A DNA stretch of 64,000 nt from an uncultured Lachnospiraceae bacterium (GTDB lineage Bacteria > Bacillota > Clostridia > Lachnospirales > Lachnospiraceae), in the NCBI GenBank assembly GCA_910583605.1, contig CAJTXN010000001.1, positions 620,001 through 684,000 of the forward strand. Direction: 5' to 3'. The position numbers were made by a program, and so were the translations under genes. Position 1 is the stretch's first letter. Each line of letters starts with the position of its first letter. Positions 26,917 to 35,459 of the stretch are shown piece after piece. The notes below the pieces were generated by a model. That model ran no database searches, was not told the DNA's origin, and was given only the letters and a program-made list of their open reading frames with translations.

Positions 26917-28737
26917 TTATTCAACCGTTACCGATTTGGCAAGATTCCGCGGCTGGTCAACGTTACATCCTTTCAGTACAGCCGTATAATATGCGATATA
27001 CTGCATTGGAACCGCTGCCAGCAGAGGCATTAATAAATCGTCTATTTTCGGCAGTTTCACCAAATGATTTGCCACATTCTTATCTACATCCAAATCTTCA
27101 CTGCATATCATCGTAACCTTTGCCCCACGGGATTTCACTTCTACCACATTACTGATGGTCTTATCCATCAGATCGCTCTGGGTTGCAACCGCTATTACCG
27201 GCATATCCTGGGTCACCAGCGATATGGTTCCGTGTTTTAATTCCCCGGCGGCATAAGATTCCGAATGAATATAAGAGATTTCCTTTAATTTTAAAGACCC
27301 CTCCATACTCAGGGCATAGTCCAGTCCCCGTCCGATATACAAAAGACTGTCGGAATTAACCAGTCTGGATGCGATAAACTGGCAGCGCTCTTTCATTTCC
27401 AAAACCTCTTTTAGATTATCCGGTATGGATACCAGCGCTTCCGTCAGTTCCCTGCACCGCTGCTCCGTGATGACTCCTTTGACATATGCCAGTTCAAATG
27501 CCAGAAGATACATAATGCTGAGCTGAACACTGTATGCCTTGGTAGATGCCACGGAAATTTCCGGGCCTGCATGGGTATAGATTACATGATCGGATTCCCT
27601 GGCTATCGTAGATCCTTTTACATTCACAATCGATAATGTAGCCGCACCTCTTTCCTTTGCCAGCTTCAGCGCCGCATGGGTATCTGCCGTTTCTCCGGAC
27701 TGGGAGATCAGGATTACCAAATCTTCTTTCGTTATCAGAGGATTCCGGTAACGGAATTCAGAGGCAATATCAACCGTAACCTCTACTCTTGCCAGTTTTT
27801 CTATCACATACTTTCCTACAAGCCCGGCGTGCATGGCCGTACCGCAGGCAACAATATAAATCCTGCGGAAGGCTTTCAGCATCTCCCCTGTGATTCCGCT
27901 TTCTTCCAGATACGGCATACCGTTCTGGATTCTCGGAGCAATCGTTGTCCGGATGGCAGTCGGCTGTTCATTGATCTCCTTCAGCATAAAATGCTCATAA
28001 CCGCCTTTTTCAGCCGCATCAATATCCCAGTCAGCCGTTAATACTTCCTTTTCCACCAGCCGGTTATGATTGTCGCAGATCACCACTCCATCCGCCGTAA
28101 TTGCCGCTATTTCATTCTGCTCCAGAAGATAATAATCTCTGGTATATTTTAAAATTGCCGGTACGTCGCTGGCAATAAAGTTTTCATTTTCACCGACACC
28201 GATGATCAGAGGACTGTCTTTTCTTACCGCATAAATCCGGTCCGGAAAATCCCGAAACATGATTCCCAGCGCATAAGAACCCTGAACTTCATCTATCATA
28301 TGGGCAATCGTCTGAACCGGGTCTCCGTCATAATAATAATCCAGCAGTTTTGCCACGGTTTCCGTATCTGTCTCACTCTCAAAACCATATCCCTGGGAAA
28401 TCAGAAACTCTTTAATCTGCTTGTAGTTCTCAATAATGCCGTTATGAACAATGGTTACTCTTTTGTTTCCGTGAGGATGGGAATTAATATCGGAAGGTTC
28501 TCCGTGGGTTGCCCATCTGGTATGTCCGATTCCGCAATGTCCATGGGGCTTTTTCCCCTGCTGCATTTTCTCTACCAGGTCGTTTAATTTTCCTTTGGAT
28601 TTTTCAACGACAATTTTCTCTCTTTCGAAAACGGCAATTCCGGCAGAATCATACCCTCTGTATTCCAATTTACTGAGTCCGTCTACCAGAACATCTGCAC
28701 AATCCCTGTTTCCTACATATCCAACGATTCCACACAT
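26917..28737 (-). CDS. glmS: Glutamine-fructose-6-phosphate aminotransferase (isomerising)
   Basis: 606 residues, the normal length. The N-terminal glutaminase has the nucleophile Cys after Met (CGIVGYVGNRDCADVLVDGL), the loop HTRWATHGEPSDINSHPH and GIIENYKQ. Two SIS domains follow (AYIVACGTAMHAG-type segment, ISQSGETADTHAALKLAKER and VGKEISYIHSE-type SLKLKEISYIHSESYAAGEL). It makes glucosamine-6-phosphate, the first step to UDP-GlcNAc. Only 33 bp separate it from topB, too short for the glmS ribozyme found in many Firmicutes, so control must be by other means. Confidence 0.97.
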   Translation of the reverse strand: MCGIVGYVGNRDCADVLVDGLSKLEYRGYDSAGIAVFEREKIVVEKSKGKLNDLVEKMQQGKKPHGHCGIGHTRWATHGEPSDINSHPHGNKRVTIVHNGIIENYKQIKEFLISQGYGFESETDTETVAKLLDYYYDGDPVQTIAHMIDEVQGSYALGIMFRDFPDRIYAVRKDSPLIIGVGENENFIASDVPAILKYTRDYYLLEQNEIAAITADGVVICDNHNRLVEKEVLTADWDIDAAEKGGYEHFMLKEINEQPTAIRTTIAPRIQNGMPYLEESGITGEMLKAFRRIYIVACGTAMHAGLVGKYVIEKLARVEVTVDIASEFRYRNPLITKEDLVILISQSGETADTHAALKLAKERGAATLSIVNVKGSTIARESDHVIYTHAGPEISVASTKAYSVQLSIMYLLAFELAYVKGVITEQRCRELTEALVSIPDNLKEVLEMKERCQFIASRLVNSDSLLYIGRGLDYALSMEGSLKLKEISYIHSESYAAGELKHGTISLVTQDMPVIAVATQSDLMDKTISNVVEVKSRGAKVTMICSEDLDVDKNVANHLVKLPKIDDLLMPLLAAVPMQYIAYYTAVLKGCNVDQPRNLAKSVTVE

Positions 28738-28770
28738 TTAAAACATTCCTCCTGATTCCTGCCATAACAT

Positions 28771-30807
28771 TTATTTATAAAATTCTGCTATAACATCATA
28801 ATTTTTTCTGAGTTCATACTGTCTGTCAGAATTCATTACCCCTAACGTCCTTCTGGTAACAAATCCGTCCAGTTTTGTCATATATTCTTCTTCCGTTATT
28901 TTTCCTTCGGCTACATATGTCAGACCTTTTTCCCAGCTCGCCGTCAGTTCCGGATTCAGCAGATGGCTGATGGAGGAATTTACCACTTCATATACCATCT
29001 CTCCCATCTGGGTCGGTGTTATTATTTGCGTCTTTTTATTCAGCGCAATATACTTAATATTAATCAATTTCTTTAATATCTCCGCTCTCGTGGCACTGGT
29101 TCCAATGCCGCTCCCCTTAATCTGCGCCCGAAGTTCCTCATCTTCAATCAATTGTCCCGCGCTTTCCATGGCCAGTACCATGGAACCGGAATTATATCGC
29201 TTCGGAGGCGATGTCTTTCCTTCTTTTACGGACAATTCCCTGCAGGTTAGTTTATCACCTTTTTTTAATTTTTTCAACAATTCTATAGATGCGGCATCCA
29301 ATGCCGGTTCCTCTTCCTCTTTTTCCGGCTTCTTTTTTGCATAGGGATGTTTTGCGGCTTTTAAATATCCTTCTTCCGTCATCACCTTAAAGTTTGCGGT
29401 AAAAATCTCCTCCCACTCTGACTTTGCCGTTCCGTCCGGCTGAAGTTCCGTCTTTCCGTTCTTCATCATCAGTTGTAGTGATAATTTCTGGTAAACCGCC
29501 GGCGGATAAAAAATACTGATAAACCGCCGGGCAATGATTTCAAATACCTTTGCCGACACTGCCGGAAGATTCCCCAGTGCCGACAGTCCCTGCCCGGTGG
29601 GTATAATGGCATAATGGTCGGTAATCTGTTTGTCATCCACATATCTGGTTTTCGCAATCGTTTTATAACTCTCACCGCTTAAGACTTCTGCGGCAAAAAC
29701 AGCCACCGGAGATCCTGCGGTCAGACCTTTTATATTATTATAAATTTCCTTTGCTACCGCCGTTGACAGGACTCTTGCATCCGTTCGTGGATAAGTAACA
29801 CATTTTTTCTCATATAACTCCTGTACGATCCGCAGGGTTTCGTCGGGACTGATTTTAAATAATCTGGAACACTCATTCTGCAGCTCTGCCAGATTAAATA
29901 ACAGCGGCGGATTCTTTTTTTCCGTTTTCCGTTCCACACTGCATACCACGGCTTCCGTTCCATTGGCCCTGATTCCGGCTGTCAGTTCCTCCGCATATTT
30001 TTTTTCCTTAAAACCGTTTTCTTTATAAAGATATGGCGATTCAAAATATTTAGACCCGGGATTTACCTTCCATTCTCCGTCAAACTTAATATTTTCCATA
30101 TACTCCATTTTACCGATTACCCGATAAAACGGTGTTTCCACAAAGGAACGGATTTCCCGTTCCCGTCGGACCACCATTCCAAGCACACAGGTCATAACCC
30201 GGCCCACGGATAAAACAAACCGGTCCAGTTTTAAATAATTGGATATGCTTCTTCCATATTTTAACGTCAGAATTCTGGAAAAGTTAATTCCCATAAGATA
30301 ATCTTCTTTTGCACGCAAATAAGCAGCAGAGGATAAGTTGTCATATTCCGACAAATCCTTTGCTGTCTTTATTCCCTTTAATATTTCTTCTTCCGTCTGG
30401 GAATCGATCCAGACCCTTTTCCGCTGTTTTCCTTTTACCCCTGCCATCTGCTCTACCAGACGGTAAATATATTCTCCTTCCCGTCCGGAGTCCGTACACA
30501 CATAGATAGTTTCAATGTCTTTCCGGTTCAGAAGGCTTTTTACGATATTGAATTGTTTCCGTACCCCGTCAATCACTTCATATTTGAATACTTTTGGTAT
30601 AAAAGGAAGTGTGCTCAGGCTCCATTTCTTTAAATTCGGGTCATAACTTTCGGGATAACTCATGGTAACAAGATGTCCCACACACCATGTTACCACTGCG
30701 TCATCACTTTCAATATATCCATCCTGATTTCTTCCGTTTATCTTCAGTGCTTTGGCAAATTCTCTTGCTACGCTGGGCTTTTCTGCTATAAATAATGATT
30801 TAGACAT
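28771..30807 (-). CDS. topB: DNA topoisomerase III
   Basis: 678 residues. N-terminal Toprim domain: SLFIAEKPSVAREFAKAL and CTDSGREGEYIYRLVEQM. The catalytic Tyr is in CVTYPRTDARVLS near residue 330. The C-terminal part has TRAEILKKLINIKYI and a terminal helical segment, without the zinc fingers of topoisomerase I. It relaxes and decatenates DNA. Chromosomal and mobile element copies both exist; this one sits in a stable gene cluster. Its ATG lies inside the end of the upstream gene (8-nt overlap). Confidence 0.93.
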   Translation of the reverse strand: MSKSLFIAEKPSVAREFAKALKINGRNQDGYIESDDAVVTWCVGHLVTMSYPESYDPNLKKWSLSTLPFIPKVFKYEVIDGVRKQFNIVKSLLNRKDIETIYVCTDSGREGEYIYRLVEQMAGVKGKQRKRVWIDSQTEEEILKGIKTAKDLSEYDNLSSAAYLRAKEDYLMGINFSRILTLKYGRSISNYLKLDRFVLSVGRVMTCVLGMVVRREREIRSFVETPFYRVIGKMEYMENIKFDGEWKVNPGSKYFESPYLYKENGFKEKKYAEELTAGIRANGTEAVVCSVERKTEKKNPPLLFNLAELQNECSRLFKISPDETLRIVQELYEKKCVTYPRTDARVLSTAVAKEIYNNIKGLTAGSPVAVFAAEVLSGESYKTIAKTRYVDDKQITDHYAIIPTGQGLSALGNLPAVSAKVFEIIARRFISIFYPPAVYQKLSLQLMMKNGKTELQPDGTAKSEWEEIFTANFKVMTEEGYLKAAKHPYAKKKPEKEEEEPALDAASIELLKKLKKGDKLTCRELSVKEGKTSPPKRYNSGSMVLAMESAGQLIEDEELRAQIKGSGIGTSATRAEILKKLINIKYIALNKKTQIITPTQMGEMVYEVVNSSISHLLNPELTASWEKGLTYVAEGKITEEEYMTKLDGFVTRRTLGVMNSDRQYELRKNYDVIAEFYK

Positions 30808-32533
30808 AATGAGTTCTTTCTAATTTCCGTTTATTTTCTTCCATAATGAGTTCTATCAGTTTTTCACTAGGCATCGGTTTCCCCAGCAGAAATCCCTGAA
30901 TATTATCACAGTGCATATTTTTCAGATATTCAAACTGTTCTTCCGTCTCCACTCCTTCTGCAATGGTTTCCAGTCCCAGTTTCTTAACCATGGTTATCAC
31001 TGCATCCGTAATAATACTGGTAGAATCATCCAGCAATATGGTATCCACAAAAGATTTATCAATCTTCAATGTATCAATCGGTATATCCCTTAAATAAGAC
31101 AGAGAGGAATATCCGGTTCCGAAATCATCCAGTGATACCTTAAAACCCCGATTCCGCAATTCTTCCAATATCGAAATCGTAGATTCAAAATCCTCAATTA
31201 AAACGCTTTCCGTTATTTCTATTTCAATATGCTCCGGAGTCAGATTGTTTATTTCCACATAGTGCAGCAGGGTGTCTTTAAAATTCTTTTCCCTTAGCTG
31301 TATTGCAGAAATATTAATGGATATAATGCCGTCATACCCATATTCGTTTTTCCAGACCGTATAATCTGCCAGCGCATGTTTTATTACCCATGTTCCAATA
31401 TTTACAATACAGCCGTTTTTCTCCGCCATGGGAATAAATTCTCCGGGACTGACATATTCTCCGTTTGCCAGCTGCCACCGGATCAGGGCTTCCACGCCTC
31501 TCAGCTCTTTCTTTTCGGAATAATACTGGGGCTGGTAATAAAGCATAAATCCCAAAGTATCTACTGTGGTTTTTAATTTCTGCTCTAATTTCACGTTTTT
31601 CATAAATTTCTTCAGCATATTTTCTTCAAATACAAACATGCCGTTTTTTCCGTGCTGCTTGACATTATACATGGCTATGTCCGCACAACGGATCAGGTCC
31701 ACAGCCGTTTTACCGCCGGAAGGATAAGAAGCAATTCCCGCGCTTACACTGACATAAACTTTACTGCCGTCGCTTAGCTCAATTGGTTTTTCCAGCTTCT
31801 TAATGATATCTTTATAAAGATTCAGCGCCGATTCATCATCTTCCGCATCATAAAATGCTATGGCAAATTCATCATTATTGAATCTTCCGACTTTTAGTGT
31901 ATGGGTAACATATTCATTCAGCATTTTTGCAAATTTAATAATTAATTCGTCGCCCAGTATAAATCCCACACTGTCATTAATAATATTATAATTGTCAATA
32001 TCCAGATATAGTACCTGAACTTTATTATAACTGTTCGGTATCTTTCCGACTGCACGTTCCAGTCGTTTTACAAAATAATTCCGGTTATATACCCCTGTTT
32101 CACTATCAAAATATGCCATATACTCCAACTCCAGCTGTTTCTCTTTTAACTCACTGATATCCCTGAAAAAAGAAAATTTTTCTATGATTTCCCCATTTTC
32201 ATCGTAACGATTGGTTCCCGTATGGGATATCCATGTTCTTCCGTCATGTATCCGGTATTCTATTTCATACGAAGTTTCCTGATGACTTTCAATCGTTTGC
32301 ATTTTATCAAGAAATTTCTGCCTGTCTTCATTACAAATCTTTTCCGCAACTATTTTTTCATATTGATTTTCCCCATCATTAATTTCAAATAATTGTTTCC
32401 ATTTCGGAGATATGATGGAATATCCGTTTTGAAAATTTATGTATTGAAAGCCGTCATTGGAGGCACTGGATATGTATTCATACAGTTCTTCTAATGAATT
32501 ATCGTTTTCTTTCCTAATCTGCTGTGTTTCCAT
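30800..32533 (-). CDS. PAS-GGDEF-EAL cyclic di-GMP protein with degenerate GGDEF
   Basis: 577 residues from the ATG at 32533, chosen by AAGGAG 7 nt upstream over an ATG at 32563 that lacks a site. A PAS-like domain covers residues ~15-125 (WKQLFEINDGENQYEK, SFFRDISELKEKQLEL). A GGDEF-type domain spans ~130-290, but the active loop reads FNNDEF rather than GGDEF, so cyclase activity is unlikely. The EAL domain (~305-560) looks complete: EALIRW, NISAIQLREKNF, EIEITESVLI, DDFGTGYSSLSYL, KIDKSFV, and AEGVETEEQ. It is therefore probably a phosphodiesterase for cyclic di-GMP, with the GGDEF acting as a sensor or dimer module. No transmembrane segment is visible. Confidence 0.88.
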   Translation of the reverse strand: METQQIRKENDNSLEELYEYISSASNDGFQYINFQNGYSIISPKWKQLFEINDGENQYEKIVAEKICNEDRQKFLDKMQTIESHQETSYEIEYRIHDGRTWISHTGTNRYDENGEIIEKFSFFRDISELKEKQLELEYMAYFDSETGVYNRNYFVKRLERAVGKIPNSYNKVQVLYLDIDNYNIINDSVGFILGDELIIKFAKMLNEYVTHTLKVGRFNNDEFAIAFYDAEDDESALNLYKDIIKKLEKPIELSDGSKVYVSVSAGIASYPSGGKTAVDLIRCADIAMYNVKQHGKNGMFVFEENMLKKFMKNVKLEQKLKTTVDTLGFMLYYQPQYYSEKKELRGVEALIRWQLANGEYVSPGEFIPMAEKNGCIVNIGTWVIKHALADYTVWKNEYGYDGIISINISAIQLREKNFKDTLLHYVEINNLTPEHIEIEITESVLIEDFESTISILEELRNRGFKVSLDDFGTGYSSLSYLRDIPIDTLKIDKSFVDTILLDDSTSIITDAVITMVKKLGLETIAEGVETEEQFEYLKNMHCDNIQGFLLGKPMPSEKLIELIMEENKRKLERTHYV

Positions 32534-32549
32534 GCCATCACTCCTTTCT

Positions 32550-33134
32550 TCAGGTCTGTTCATCTAATGTAAGACTATATGAATCCATAAAATGTTCTAT
32601 AAAATAATCCGCTTCCTGCAAATGAAGCTCCCGAACCGCCTGAAGCGTTGCCTGCTCTGCCTGTTCAAAATCCCTGTTACCCATCCGTTTTTCTTCTACA
32701 CATTTAATAAATGCAGAAATTTTATCTGCGGCTTTTACCATTCGACGATATTCCGGTTCCTGGTTTTCTTCTTTGAGAATCTTGCCGTAAACCGGTCTCA
32801 GTTCCTCCGGCAGGGAATTCAGAAGTTTATCAATGGCTGTATTTTCCACTGTTTTATATGCCTCCCGTATTTCCGGTGCAAAATATTTTACGGGAGTAGG
32901 TAAATCTCCGGTTATGATTTCCGGTGCGTCATGGAAAATGGCATACACCGCAGCCCTGTCCGGATTTATTGTGCCTCTAAAATAAATATTATTAATAACC
33001 GCCAGCGCATGAGCTATAATGCTTACTTCCAGACTGTGTTCCGATATATTCTCGGTTATGGTATTGCGCATCAGTCCCCAGCGGTTAATGTATTTCATTC
33101 TTGAAAGCATTGCAAAAAAACTGTAATTCTCCAT
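32550..33134 (-). CDS. yfbR: 5'-deoxynucleotidase YfbR (HD family)
   Basis: 194 residues. The HD residues are H33 in ISEHSLEVSIIAHALA and H68-D69 in YAIFHDAPEIITGDLPTP; the later Asp is in KAADKISAFIK. This set matches the YfbR family, which dephosphorylates deoxyribonucleoside 5'-monophosphates. It lies 15 bp after galM and 16 bp before the GGDEF-EAL gene. Confidence 0.92.
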   Translation of the reverse strand: MENYSFFAMLSRMKYINRWGLMRNTITENISEHSLEVSIIAHALAVINNIYFRGTINPDRAAVYAIFHDAPEIITGDLPTPVKYFAPEIREAYKTVENTAIDKLLNSLPEELRPVYGKILKEENQEPEYRRMVKAADKISAFIKCVEEKRMGNRDFEQAEQATLQAVRELHLQEADYFIEHFMDSYSLTLDEQT

Positions 33135-33149
33135 CCGTTTACTCCCCTC

Positions 33150-34208
33150 TTAAAAAATATAAAATTCGTATTCTGTCTTTGATACAAACCGCTTCCCCTT
33201 CAAAAGCACCGGTTGTACAAACTCTGGTATATGTATAGCATTCGGAAAAAACTGTGTTTCGAAACAGACCGCTCCATGCTTCACATAGGTCGCACCGTTT
33301 TTACCCTTATTTTTCTCTCCTAATGCCCCTGCCGTATAAAACTGCATTCCTGGCATATCCGTATATACACGCATACCTCTTCCATTTTCTTCACATTCCA
33401 GCACTGCTGCCAGTTTCCGTATTCCAAAAGAATCATTTATCTTATAATTTATATCGTATTCATTATATGGTGTAACCGGTTGAAACGGCCGGTTCAGACC
33501 GTCCCCAATCTTCTTTCGTTTTCTGAAATCAAATGATGTATCCCGGACATCTGCCATACTGCCGTCTGGCATCAGCCGCCGGTCCACCCTGCATACCCGG
33601 TCAGAATTTATTTGTACATAATGCTGAAAAATTGATCCCGCATCCTGTTTTTGTAAATTAAAATAGCAATGATTGGTCAGATTTAAAACCGTATCCGCAT
33701 CCGACATACAGTCATAGGTCAGTGTAAGGTCATTATTCTCTGACAGGGTATAAATAACATTTACCTTTAAATTCCCCGGAAATCCCTGATCCCCGTCCGG
33801 ACTGAATAATGTAAATTTAACATTTAAACCTTCTTTGTTTTCATAGGCTTCAGATTCCCACACCCGATACTGGTACCCGTGCCTGCCGCTGTGCAGCGTA
33901 TAACCCGCTCTGCTCTTTTCCAGCATATATTCTTTTCCGTTCAGATAAAACGCTGAACGGTCAATCCGGTTGGCACATCTTCCCACCACGGCGCCAAATG
34001 CCGGCCAGTTTTCGAAATAATGCTCCGGTTTATCATATCCCAGAACCACATCATCCATGTTCCCGTTTCTGTCAGGAACTGATATTTCAGTGATTGCTGC
34101 ACCGATTTCACAGACTTTAACCGTCATACCGGTTTCATTTACCATCTCATAATATGCGGTTTCCGTTCCATTCCTGTCTTTTGTAAATGTCTCTTTTTTT
34201 ATTTGCAT
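33150..34208 (-). CDS. galM: Aldose 1-epimerase (mutarotase)
   Basis: 352 residues. Family segments: VGRCANRI near residue 75, YTLHSGRHGYQYRVWE with the His of the catalytic pair near residue 103, TVLNLTNHCYFNL, and CFETQFFPNAI with the catalytic Glu near residue 317. It interconverts alpha and beta anomers of sugars such as galactose. It seems to be the first gene of the cluster running to the HD-GYP gene, with its own promoter; the start ATG at 34208 is 12 nt from GGAG, rather far. Confidence 0.92.
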   Translation of the reverse strand: MQIKKETFTKDRNGTETAYYEMVNETGMTVKVCEIGAAITEISVPDRNGNMDDVVLGYDKPEHYFENWPAFGAVVGRCANRIDRSAFYLNGKEYMLEKSRAGYTLHSGRHGYQYRVWESEAYENKEGLNVKFTLFSPDGDQGFPGNLKVNVIYTLSENNDLTLTYDCMSDADTVLNLTNHCYFNLQKQDAGSIFQHYVQINSDRVCRVDRRLMPDGSMADVRDTSFDFRKRKKIGDGLNRPFQPVTPYNEYDINYKINDSFGIRKLAAVLECEENGRGMRVYTDMPGMQFYTAGALGEKNKGKNGATYVKHGAVCFETQFFPNAIHIPEFVQPVLLKGKRFVSKTEYEFYIF

Positions 34209-34297
34209 CGTTCATCTGCTCTCCAGTCTTAGCTGCAATTACAAACAAAAACAGCTCATAAGGTGAGAATTCTATAATTTTCTCCAATATAGAGATA

Positions 34298-34326
34298 ATT
34301 ATATCATTTTTTGATATTTTAATCAA
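34298..34326 (-). promoter_or_regulatory. Predicted sigma-A promoter of galM and the following operon
   Basis: TTGATT (34321-34326) and TATAAT (34298-34303), 17 nt apart, on the minus strand. The leader to galM is about 80 nt. Confidence 0.8.
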
Positions 34327-34344
34327 GAACAAAGGCGATTGAAC

Positions 34345-34373
34345 AAAAAAACTCCGCATAATAATATGCGGAA
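34345..34373 (-). terminator. Rho-independent terminator after the Rrf2 regulator gene
   Basis: CCGCATA / TATGCGG stem (34354-34371) followed on the minus strand by a T-rich tract, directly at the end of the coding region. Confidence 0.85.
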
Positions 34374-34808
34374 TTAAATCACATAATTGTCGGACCGGCC
34401 CTGCTGCCACTCAATCAGATTTTCAATTGTAACATTGTCAATTATATTATTGATGGCATCATTTAATTTCTGCCACAATATTAACGTTGCGCAGTCATGC
34501 TGCCGCTCACACTCATTGACGTCCGATTCCAGACAGGACACCGGCGCCAGACTCCCTTCAATCAGACGAAGTATACTGCCTACCGTATATTCTGCCGGAG
34601 TTTTTGTAAGCCGGTACCCTCCCTGGGGTCCTCTAATACTTTTGACGTAGCCTGCTTTATTCAGCACGGAGATAATCTGTTCCAGATATTTATCCGAGAT
34701 TCCCTGACGTCCGGCAATCTCCTTTATACGCACCGGTTCGCCATGGTCATTGACTGCAATATCAATCATCATTCTTAATGCATATCTGCCTTTGGTGGAT
34801 ATCTTCAT
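34374..34808 (-). CDS. Rrf2-family regulator, IscR-like
   Basis: 144 residues from ATG 34808, which gives the canonical Rrf2 beginning MKISTKGRYALRMMIDIA; the frame extends to an ATG at 34868 that lacks a site. Winged-helix DNA binding segment: IKEIAGRQGISDKYLEQIIS and IRGPQGGYRLT. The ligand-type cysteines C92, C100 and C106 (spacing x7, x5) resemble those of IscR, so it may hold an Fe-S cluster. It has its own promoter within 70 bp and sits directly downstream of iscS-iscU. Related regulators include CymR, which senses cysteine supply; the cysteines favour IscR here. Confidence 0.85.
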   Translation of the reverse strand: MKISTKGRYALRMMIDIAVNDHGEPVRIKEIAGRQGISDKYLEQIISVLNKAGYVKSIRGPQGGYRLTKTPAEYTVGSILRLIEGSLAPVSCLESDVNECERQHDCATLILWQKLNDAINNIIDNVTIENLIEWQQGRSDNYVI

Positions 34809-34890
34809 TTTCCCTCTGCATATCACAGATTGCTCTGCAATGATTCCTTTCCGTTTTTTCCATTTCATATTTTGTTGAGATTCTGCTGTT

Positions 34891-34919
34891 ATTGTACTAT
34901 TCCGAAATTCTTAAGTCAA
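34891..34919 (-). promoter_or_regulatory. Predicted sigma-A promoter of the Rrf2 regulator gene
   Basis: TTGACT (34914-34919) and TACAAT (34891-34896), 17 nt apart, on the minus strand, about 80 bp before the ATG. Confidence 0.85.
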
Positions 34920-34924
34920 CTTAA
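34911..34924. promoter_or_regulatory. 14-bp palindrome over the -35: candidate Rrf2 operator
   Basis: TTAAGTCAACTTAA is two 6-bp perfect arms around a CA centre. It covers the -35 hexamer of the promoter of the regulator gene itself, which fits autorepression. Confidence 0.5.
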
Positions 34925-34949
34925 AATTAAAAATACAGTATTTTTTAAC

Positions 34950-34981
34950 GGCTGCCGGATGCAGAAGCAGAAACCTTCGGA
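34950..34981. repeat. 32-nt intergenic element, copy B
   Basis: Matches 24917-24948 at 26 of 32 positions without gaps. It lies between the iscU stop and the promoter of the Rrf2 gene. The core hairpin is TGC-AGAA-GCA here. Confidence 0.55.
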
Positions 34982-34996
34982 TACCGCTTCGGCTGT

Positions 34997-35422
34997 TTAA
35001 CCTACGTCATGTCCGATATCTTTCTTCGGTTCCTCCAGCCCTTCGATTACCACATGATTTTTCTGTGCATAATCCCACAGCGCTGCATGAATTGCTTCTT
35101 CCGCCAACAGCGAACAGTGTACCTTTACCGGCGGAAGACCGTCCAGGGCGTCCATAACCGCCTGATTGGTTACGCTCATTGCTTCCTGTACGGTTTTGCC
35201 AATCACCAGTTCCGTTGCCATGCTGCTGGTGGCAATTGCCGCTCCACAGCCAAATGTTTTAAATTTACAGCTGCGTATTACTTCATTATTATCAATATCC
35301 AGATACATCCGCATAATATCACCGCATTTGGCGTTTCCAACGGTTCCGACCCCGCTTGGATTTTCAATTTCTCCCACATTCCGCGGATTTGAAAAATGGT
35401 CTATTACTTTTTCACTATACAT
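34997..35422 (-). CDS. iscU: Fe-S cluster scaffold IscU
   Basis: 141 residues from ATG 35422 with AAAGGA upstream. It assembles 2Fe-2S clusters. The three ligand cysteines are C33 (NAKCGD, with D35), C59 (FGCGAA) and C103 (VKVHCSLL). The SNPRNVGEIENPSGVGTVGN beginning is typical of NifU-N/IscU scaffolds. It lies 37 bp after iscS, with which it works. Confidence 0.96.
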   Translation of the reverse strand: MYSEKVIDHFSNPRNVGEIENPSGVGTVGNAKCGDIMRMYLDIDNNEVIRSCKFKTFGCGAAIATSSMATELVIGKTVQEAMSVTNQAVMDALDGLPPVKVHCSLLAEEAIHAALWDYAQKNHVVIEGLEEPKKDIGHDVG

Positions 35423-35459
35423 ATTGAAATTTCCTTTCATCTATAATTTTTTTGATTCA

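Noticed and set aside
28738..28770. Possible glmS ribozyme
   Set aside because: Only 33 bp separate topB and glmS, far shorter than the ribozyme.
34147..34297. Leader frame overlapping the galM start
   Set aside because: It reads protein-like for about 30 residues but has no usable start codon at a proper distance from GGAG.
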